Source: Oceanospirillaceae bacterium
Lineage (GTDB): Bacteria > Pseudomonadota > Gammaproteobacteria > Pseudomonadales > Balneatricaceae
Direction: 5' to 3'
Assembly (NCBI GenBank): GCA_003523085.1
Contig: DPHD01000067.1
Coordinates: 1 to 10,404, forward strand
DNA length: 10,404 nt
In this document: piece after piece, positions 5,605 to 10,404 of the stretch
How the letters are laid out: every line of letters begins with the position of its first letter
Numbering within the stretch: position 1 is the first letter of the stretch
Made by a program: the position numbers and the translations under genes
Notes under the pieces: generated by a model
What the model was told of the DNA's origin: nothing
What the model saw: the letters and a program-made list of their open reading frames with translations, nothing else
Database searches by the model: none

Positions 5605-6357
5605 CTAGAACCGCAAACCACCATCCAACTCAATCAAACGGCCGTTCATGTAATCGTTTTCTATGATGAACATGGCGGCTTCTGCTAATTCCTTGCGATC
5701 GCCTAAGCGGCCAACGGGGATTACTTTTTCGATACGCTCTAAGGCTTCTGGCTTCATGGAATCAGTCATGTCGGTAGAGATGACACCTGGCGCAATGCCC
5801 GCGGCACGGATACCAAAGCGTTTAAGTTCGCCTGCCCATGTAGTCACTAATGCCGCCACGCCAGCTTTGGTGGCTGAGTAGTTGCTTTGACCAATATTGC
5901 CCGCTTTGGCGATACTAGAAATGTTAATAATCACACCACCATTACCGGCTTTCGCCATGGCCGCTGCGCCCTCTCGACCACATAAAAAGGTGCCAGTAAG
6001 GTTAACATCAATGACCGACTGCCATTGGCTTAAGCTCATTTTATCCAACAGCTCGCCATCTTTAAACTTAATTAACATGCCATCACGCAGTAACCCTGCG
6101 TTGTTTACCAAACCATCTAAACGGCCAAAATCTGCTAGCACTTGCTCGAACAAACGTTCCACGTCGGCTTCTTGAGTAATGTTACAAGTATAGCCTTTGC
6201 TTTGTTCACCACAGGTGGCTGCTGCGGCAGTCACGGCAGCCTGATCTAAGTCGACCAGTGCACAAACACCACCCTTGCTGGCAATGAGTTGACCAATGGC
6301 GAGACCTAAGCCACGTGCTGCACCGGTGATTACGAATACTTTGCCTTCTACTTGCAT
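5605..6357 (-). CDS. ivdG: SDR family 3-hydroxyacyl-CoA dehydrogenase (2-methyl-3-hydroxybutyryl-CoA type)
   Basis: This is a classical short-chain dehydrogenase of 250 residues. The nucleotide-binding TGAARGLG is at 11-18 and NNAG at 85-88. The catalytic set is Asn119, Ser147, Tyr160 and Lys164 (YSATK). PG at 190-191 and a C-terminal ELDGGLRF complete the fold. Asp36 after the second strand (ALVDLD) suggests NAD rather than NADP preference, consistent with an oxidative role. It resembles FabG, but its place as the last gene of a branched-chain acyl-CoA operon, in the ivdG position of Shewanella, points to oxidation of 2-methyl-3-hydroxybutyryl-CoA in isoleucine degradation. The segment at about 97-112 (KFKDGELLDKMSLSQW) is longer than in FabG. 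The start follows mmsB by 4 bp, with its ribosome site (AAGG) inside the end of mmsB. The substrate assignment is inferred. Confidence 0.88.
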   Translation of the reverse strand: MQVEGKVFVITGAARGLGLAIGQLIASKGGVCALVDLDQAAVTAAAATCGEQSKGYTCNITQEADVERLFEQVLADFGRLDGLVNNAGLLRDGMLIKFKDGELLDKMSLSQWQSVIDVNLTGTFLCGREGAAAMAKAGNGGVIINISSIAKAGNIGQSNYSATKAGVAALVTTWAGELKRFGIRAAGIAPGVISTDMTDSMKPEALERIEKVIPVGRLGDRKELAEAAMFIIENDYMNGRLIELDGGLRF

Positions 6358-6361
6358 GAAA

Positions 6362-7255
6362 TTAAACCTTATTATTAGAGTAGTGTTGATAAATACTAGA
6401 AAAATCTAAGCCGCCGTGGCCTGCGTCACCGTGGGCTTTAAATAACTGAGAGGCTTGTTGCCCCATAGGTACAGTAGAATTTGAAGCTTGGGCCGCACCC
6501 AGGGCCAAACCTAAGTCTTTATTCATTAAGTCGACCATAAAGCCGCCTTGGTAATCATTACTTGCTGGGGTGCCATCCATGACACCCGGTACTGGGTTAT
6601 AGATCTCTAAGGCCCAGTTACGGCCTGAGCTCTTCACCATAATGTCGGACAAAACCTTAGGATCCAAACCGTTCTCTACACCCATTTGCAGGGCTTCTGC
6701 GGTGCCTGCCATCAATACGCTCAAGAGCATATTGTTACACATTTTAGCCATTTGTCCGGCGCCTGCGTCACCGGCATGAAAAATGTTCTTGCCCATGGCT
6801 TCAAGTACGGGTTGGGCTCGCTCAAAACAGGTTTGGTCGCCACCAACGATAAAGCTTAAGGTACCCGCCTTGGCTCCGGCAGTACCGCCAGACACCGGCG
6901 CATCAACAAAATGAATCCCTAGATTTTTGGCCTCAGCCCCCACCTTACGGGCGGTTTCAACATCTATGGTACTGGAATCAACCACTAAGGAACCCTTAGG
7001 CAAGTTGGCAAGCAGGCCGTCACTACCTAGATAAAGCCCTGCAACATGCTTACCTGCAGGCAACATAGAAACCACGACTTGTGCGTCTTTTATGGCTTCC
7101 ATTGCTGAACCTGCAGCCACTCCTCCGGCCTCAACAAATGTGTCTAATGCAGCCTGTACAAAATCGAACGCTGTCACTTGATGGCCCGCTTTAACCAAGT
7201 TGGCGGCCATTGGGCCACCCATATTGCCTAAGCCTATGAATGCTATTTGTGTCAT
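6362..7255 (-). CDS. mmsB: 3-hydroxyisobutyrate dehydrogenase
   Basis: This enzyme oxidises 3-hydroxyisobutyrate to methylmalonate semialdehyde with NAD in valine degradation (ivdF in the Shewanella naming). The 297-residue product begins with the Rossmann motif FIGLGNMGGPMAANL (6-20). It has the substrate-binding FVDAPVSGGTAGAKAGTL (116-133) and the catalytic lysine Lys171 in GAGQMAKMCNN (165-175). The C-terminal helical region ends with MNKDLGLALGAA and GLDFSSIYQ motifs typical of the family. I chose the ATG at 7255: AAGGA lies 8 nt upstream, and the protein then begins MTQIAFIGLG. The ATG at 7264 would add MKH, but AAGG abuts it directly with no spacing. It lies 35 bp after the hydrolase gene and 4 bp before ivdG, on one transcript. 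Confidence 0.95.
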   Translation of the reverse strand: MTQIAFIGLGNMGGPMAANLVKAGHQVTAFDFVQAALDTFVEAGGVAAGSAMEAIKDAQVVVSMLPAGKHVAGLYLGSDGLLANLPKGSLVVDSSTIDVETARKVGAEAKNLGIHFVDAPVSGGTAGAKAGTLSFIVGGDQTCFERAQPVLEAMGKNIFHAGDAGAGQMAKMCNNMLLSVLMAGTAEALQMGVENGLDPKVLSDIMVKSSGRNWALEIYNPVPGVMDGTPASNDYQGGFMVDLMNKDLGLALGAAQASNSTVPMGQQASQLFKAHGDAGHGGLDFSSIYQHYSNNKV

Positions 7256-7290
7256 GTGTTTCATCCTTATCTTTGGGTATCAAAAATGGT

Positions 7291-8397
7291 TTAAGAAAAG
7301 TTGGCAGGTGCCACGTCTTGGGTACTAAAAAATTGATCTATCCAGTTTTTTGGAGTTGTTTCTACACTTTTGTAACGCCAGTTGGGGTTACGATCCTTAT
7401 CGATGAGTAGTGCCCTTACCCCTTCTTTAAACTCGTCTAAACGGGTGGAATTTACGCCGACAATATACTCTTGTAGCAGCGCTTGCTCGACGTTACTAAA
7501 GTTGGCTTGGAACAGCCTATGGTACAGGTGCAAACTAGTCGGCGAGCCTTGCTCCATGGTGGTAATGGCTTTGTCTAGCCACTTACTTGCACCCTTTAGG
7601 TTGGCTAAACCAGCGATAACGTCAGCCAGTTCAACTTGCTTCAAAGCACTTATAATTTCAGTTCGATGGTGATCCAAATTTGATTCAGGCATCTCCGATC
7701 TAGTGGTTTCTAGCTTGCGCACCTTATCCTTTAGCTGAACTAACGTCTGACTATGGGATTGGCTAGGCATAGCCAACAGGCATTGCATCAGTTGTTGATA
7801 ATGCTCATCGTTTAGCAACCCATCTAACAAGCCTAATTGACGCCCATCAGTTGCGTTAAGCATGGCGCCAGTAAGGCCTAAGAATAAACCCAGCTGGTCT
7901 GGCACTTGGCGTAAAAAATAGCTGGCGCCAACGTCTGGAAACAATCCAATAGTGACCTCAGGCATGGCTAATCGGCTAGACTGGGTGCCGATACGAATAG
8001 CAGCGCTTTGCAAGAGCCCCATACCGCCGCCAATCACATAACCATTACCCCACACGATCAACGGCGTAGTTAAGTTATGTAACATTAAATCCATTTCATA
8101 TTCGTGATTAAAAAACACCTCACCAACATGTTGATTGCCAGCAGCGATCTCACCATAAAGCTGGCGAATATCACCACCAGCGCAAAATGCTTTATTACCT
8201 GCACCGCGCATGACGATAGCGATGACATTGGCGTCAGCTTCCCATGCCGGTACATGCTCCAGTAACAGGTCAACCATATCACCGTTAAGCGCATTAAGGG
8301 CTGCTGGGGTATTAAGTACAACCTCAATGATTTGCTGGCCTATGGCCGTTGTTTGGGTGCTTACCAACAAGGGCCCTTCTGTTACGTCATAAGTCAT
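7291..8397 (-). CDS. ivdE: 3-hydroxyisobutyryl-CoA hydrolase
   Basis: This crotonase-superfamily thioesterase of 368 residues releases 3-hydroxyisobutyrate from its CoA ester in valine catabolism. That step protects against accumulation of reactive methacrylyl-CoA. It has the CoA-binding FCAGGDIRQLYGE (71-83), an oxyanion-hole region NGYVIGGGMGL (118-128), and AMPEVTIGLFPDVGASYFL (144-162). The last motif holds the residues equivalent to the hydrolase catalytic pair, Glu147 and Asp155. The family-specific long C-terminal region (about 250-350, with SPTSLHLYHRLF and FKEGVRALLIDKDRNPNW) distinguishes it from enoyl-CoA hydratases. Its ATG shares one base with the stop of the preceding hydratase gene (TAATG) and lacks a clear ribosome site, so translation is probably coupled. 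mmsB follows and uses its product. Confidence 0.95.
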   Translation of the reverse strand: MTYDVTEGPLLVSTQTTAIGQQIIEVVLNTPAALNALNGDMVDLLLEHVPAWEADANVIAIVMRGAGNKAFCAGGDIRQLYGEIAAGNQHVGEVFFNHEYEMDLMLHNLTTPLIVWGNGYVIGGGMGLLQSAAIRIGTQSSRLAMPEVTIGLFPDVGASYFLRQVPDQLGLFLGLTGAMLNATDGRQLGLLDGLLNDEHYQQLMQCLLAMPSQSHSQTLVQLKDKVRKLETTRSEMPESNLDHHRTEIISALKQVELADVIAGLANLKGASKWLDKAITTMEQGSPTSLHLYHRLFQANFSNVEQALLQEYIVGVNSTRLDEFKEGVRALLIDKDRNPNWRYKSVETTPKNWIDQFFSTQDVAPANFS

Positions 8398-9173
8398 TAT
8401 GAGTTAGTCCACTGAGGCTTACGTTTTTCTAAAAACGCCTGTACGCCTTCTGTTTGATCGTTAGTGTCAAACAAGTCGATAAACTCGTCGCGCTCATAAC
8501 CCATGCCAGCAAACATCGGCTCTTTACGAGCGGTTTGAATCAAACGCTTACATGCGGCAATACTGGTAGGGCTTTGACGTTCTGATTTCTGAGCCCACTG
8601 CATAGCTTCGGCTAGGCCTTGACCAGGCTCCGTCACGGCTTCAACTAAACCGATGTCCAGGGCCTTTTGGGCATCTACACGCTCACCACACAAAATCATA
8701 CGCTTGGCCCAACCTTCACCCACTAACCAAGCTAGGTTTTGCGTACCACCGGCGCAAGGCAACAGGCCTACTGCCGCTTCTGGCAAGGCCATTAATGCTT
8801 GTGACTCTGCGATGCGTAAATCACAGGCCAATGCCACTTCTAGTCCGCCACCCATGGCATAACCGTTAATGGCTGCAATACTTAAACCCCTGAACTGACT
8901 CAGCACTTCAAAGGCACGACCAAAGGCCGTCGACATGTCCGCCGCCACTTGCTTGTCGCCGGTTGCAAACAATTTTAAGTCGGCGCCGGCAGAAAAGAAC
9001 TTGTCACCCTGGCCGGTAATCACCAAACTATAGATGTCTTTATTGGCGTTAAACTGCTTAATCAAATCAGCCAAAGCGTCTAAGCTATCCCGCGTCCACG
9101 TATTAGCTGGCGGGTTGTTCATAGTAATCACGGCAACGTGACCTTCGATAGTATAGGGAATTGCTGGATTCAT
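8397..9173 (-). CDS. ivdD: Enoyl-CoA hydratase (methacrylyl-CoA/tiglyl-CoA hydration)
   Basis: This 258-residue crotonase-family enzyme should hydrate methacrylyl-CoA to 3-hydroxyisobutyryl-CoA, and probably tiglyl-CoA, in valine and isoleucine breakdown. It contains the CoA-binding FSAGADLK (60-67) and the oxyanion-hole region NGYAMGGGLEVALACDLRIA (103-122). Both hydratase catalytic acids are present: Glu112 (in GLEVALACD) and Glu132 (in ALPEAAVGLLP). The following PCAGGTQNL has Cys where most hydratases have Gly. The C-terminal part ends with EGVQAFLEKRKPQW. The start at 9173 has a good AAGGA ribosome site 7 nt upstream that overlaps the stop of ivdC, and the genes are 11 bp apart. Substrate specificity is inferred from the operon, since hydratase sequences alone rarely decide it. 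Confidence 0.92.
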   Translation of the reverse strand: MNPAIPYTIEGHVAVITMNNPPANTWTRDSLDALADLIKQFNANKDIYSLVITGQGDKFFSAGADLKLFATGDKQVAADMSTAFGRAFEVLSQFRGLSIAAINGYAMGGGLEVALACDLRIAESQALMALPEAAVGLLPCAGGTQNLAWLVGEGWAKRMILCGERVDAQKALDIGLVEAVTEPGQGLAEAMQWAQKSERQSPTSIAACKRLIQTARKEPMFAGMGYERDEFIDLFDTNDQTEGVQAFLEKRKPQWTNS

Positions 9174-9184
9174 GGAATAGTCCT

Positions 9185-10342
9185 TTATAAAATAGCTTGG
9201 CTGTCGGCTAGTAGGATACGACGGGCAATGATAACGCGCATTATTTCGTTAGTGCCCTCTAAGATGCGGTGCACGCGAGAGTCGCGTAAGTAGCGTTCCA
9301 TAGGGAACTCTTTAATGTAGCCATTGCCACCAAAACATTGCAGCGCTTCGTCGCACACTTGGTAACCTACGTCGGTTACAAATCGTTTGGCCATGGCACA
9401 GTAAGTGGACGCATCAGGGTCTTTGTTATCCAGTTTGAAGGCTGCTAGTCGTACCATTTGCCGAGCAGCCACCATTTCGGTGTTCATATCGGCCAGTTTA
9501 AATTGCATGCCTTGAAACGCAGCAATGGGCTTACCAAACTGTTTGCGTTCGTTAACGTAGGCTATGGCATCGTTCATGGCTTGCTGAGCTGTACCTAAAC
9601 CCACCGTAGCGATATTTATACGGCCACCGTCGAGGCCTTTCATGGCTATGGTAAAACCATCGCCTTCACGGCCTAACAAGTTGCCGACTGGCACTCTTAC
9701 TTGGTCAAAGTTCACCATCCGCGTGGGTTGGGCATTCCAGCCCATTTTATCTTCTCTTCGACCGTAAGAAATACCCTCGGCATTTGCATCAACCACAAAT
9801 GCCGACACCCCTTTAGCGCCTGGCTCGCCGGTGCGCGCCATAACCACTAAAACGTCTGTTTCCCCAGCACCAGAGATAAACACCTTGCTACCGGTCATGA
9901 CATAAACGTCGCCATCTTTTACGGCTTTAGTGGTTAACGAAGCGGCGTCTGAGCCGGCATTAGGTTCGGTTAAACAGTAAGATGCAAGCAATTCACCACT
10001 ACAGAGCTGCTCGCCATACTTAGCTTTGGTGGCAGCATTGGCATAGTCCGACACCATCCATGTGGCCATATTGTGAATAGTGAGCATGGCGGTGGTGGTG
10101 GTACAACCCATGGCCAACTGTTCAAAAATGAGCGCCGAATCGAGCCGACTTAATCCCAAACCACCGATTTCCGGGTCGCTATAAAGGCCACAAAAACCCA
10201 GCTCTCCAGCCTGTTTTAGCGTGGCAATAGGAAAAATGGCTTCGGCATCCCATCGCGCTGCATTAGGCGCTAATTCATTAGCAGAGAACTGTTGAGCTAG
10301 CTCAACAAAGGCTCTTTGGTCTTCGTTTAAATCAAAATTCAT
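9185..10342 (-). CDS. ivdC: Acyl-CoA dehydrogenase, probable isobutyryl-CoA/2-methylbutyryl-CoA dehydrogenase
   Basis: This FAD-dependent short/branched-chain acyl-CoA dehydrogenase of 385 residues should introduce the alpha-beta double bond into isobutyryl-CoA (valine) and 2-methylbutyryl-CoA (isoleucine), delivering electrons to ETF. It shows the N-terminal helical domain, YCLTEPNAGSDAASLTTKA (122-140), and KVFISGAGETDVLVV (153-167). These are followed by RKQFGKPIAAFQ (266-277), QCFGGNGYIKEFPMERYLRD (335-354) and HRILEGTNEIMR (358-369). The catalytic base should be Glu362. It resembles ACAD8-type enzymes, and the downstream hydratase, hydrolase and 3-hydroxyisobutyrate dehydrogenase fit an isobutyryl-CoA substrate. 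It is the first complete gene of the operon here. AGGAA about 5 nt upstream supports the ATG at 10342. Upstream partners such as mmsA would lie past the window edge. Confidence 0.93.
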   Translation of the reverse strand: MNFDLNEDQRAFVELAQQFSANELAPNAARWDAEAIFPIATLKQAGELGFCGLYSDPEIGGLGLSRLDSALIFEQLAMGCTTTTAMLTIHNMATWMVSDYANAATKAKYGEQLCSGELLASYCLTEPNAGSDAASLTTKAVKDGDVYVMTGSKVFISGAGETDVLVVMARTGEPGAKGVSAFVVDANAEGISYGRREDKMGWNAQPTRMVNFDQVRVPVGNLLGREGDGFTIAMKGLDGGRINIATVGLGTAQQAMNDAIAYVNERKQFGKPIAAFQGMQFKLADMNTEMVAARQMVRLAAFKLDNKDPDASTYCAMAKRFVTDVGYQVCDEALQCFGGNGYIKEFPMERYLRDSRVHRILEGTNEIMRVIIARRILLADSQAIL

Positions 10343-10353
10343 AGTGGTTCCTA

Positions 10354-10364
10354 GTAAAATTTAC
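10354..10364. promoter_or_regulatory. Short inverted repeat GTAAA-A-TTTAC upstream of ivdC
   Basis: An 11-bp inverted repeat lies 12-22 bp upstream of the ivdC start, next to its ribosome site. It is AT-rich and could be a weak regulator site or a small RNA hairpin. No credible promoter pair is visible between it and the window edge, so ivdC is probably transcribed from further upstream. Support is weak. Confidence 0.2.
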
Positions 10365-10369
10365 AATTA

Positions 10370-10402
10370 GTCATTCCGACTCTTGTTTCACGTCATTCCG
10401 GC
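10370..10402. repeat. Tandem pair of GTCATTCCG[A/G]C repeat units
   Basis: Two direct copies of an 11-bp unit, GTCATTCCGAC (10370-10380) and GTCATTCCGGC (10392-10402), are offset by 22 bp and differ at one base. The second reads on as CGTCATTCCGGCGC to the window end, which resembles the start of the widespread palindromic intergenic repeats with a CCGGAATGACG partner arm. The partner arm, if present, is outside the window. The unit lies in the gap upstream of ivdC. Confidence 0.5.
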
Positions 10403-10404
10403 GC

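Noticed and set aside
5605..6357. Annotating the SDR gene as fatty-acid FabG (3-oxoacyl-ACP reductase).
   Set aside because: The fold is shared, but the gene is embedded in a branched-chain degradation operon with no fatty-acid synthesis genes, and an acidic residue favouring NAD is present.
7382..7672. Open frames on the plus strand inside the ivd genes, and similar ones at 602-853, 947-1180, 5663-6175 and 8653-8862.
   Set aside because: They are antisense shadows of confidently identified genes, with no ribosome sites or recognisable domains.

Overview
The window looks like chromosome of a free-living, probably marine, Gammaproteobacterium (Alteromonadales, Shewanella or Oceanospirillales type). 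The basis is gene content and order: the five genes at the right reproduce the ivdC-ivdD-ivdE-ivdF(mmsB)-ivdG order of the branched-chain amino acid catabolic operon known from Shewanella and relatives. The base composition is moderate. No rRNA, tRNA, CRISPR array, transposase or prophage gene is visible.

Left block (about 1-2500, minus strand): a two-gene glutarate operon. gcdH (glutaryl-CoA dehydrogenase) is followed by a CaiB/BaiF-family CoA-transferase, probably the glutarate CoA-transferase that makes its substrate. Together they would carry out the last steps of lysine/glutarate breakdown to crotonyl-CoA. A well-formed sigma-70 promoter lies upstream of gcdH, and a perfect 16-bp palindrome covers its -35 box.

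Middle block (about 2500-5600): accessory genes placed between the two catabolic operons. A HicA/HicB toxin-antitoxin pair (minus strand) is divergent from a two-gene chromate resistance operon (plus strand). That operon encodes a rhodanese-ChrB fusion protein and a long-chain ChrA chromate transporter. The 3245-3453 gap carries recognisable divergent promoters with inverted or repeated elements over their core boxes.

Right block (5605-10342, minus strand): a tightly packed valine/isoleucine degradation operon, transcribed leftward: acyl-CoA dehydrogenase (isobutyryl/2-methylbutyryl-CoA), enoyl-CoA hydratase, 3-hydroxyisobutyryl-CoA hydrolase, 3-hydroxyisobutyrate dehydrogenase, and an SDR dehydrogenase for 2-methyl-3-hydroxybutyryl-CoA. 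The usual upstream partners (methylmalonate-semialdehyde dehydrogenase, thiolase) would lie beyond the right edge. The operon converges on chrA with an 11-bp gap and no terminator between them.

Both ends of the window hold paired short repeats with a GTCATYC core, of the intergenic palindromic repeat type. I did not find a wholly new system. The most interesting points are the fused rhodanese-ChrB protein with its patterned promoter, the likely TTG start of hicA, and the operator-like palindrome at gcdH.
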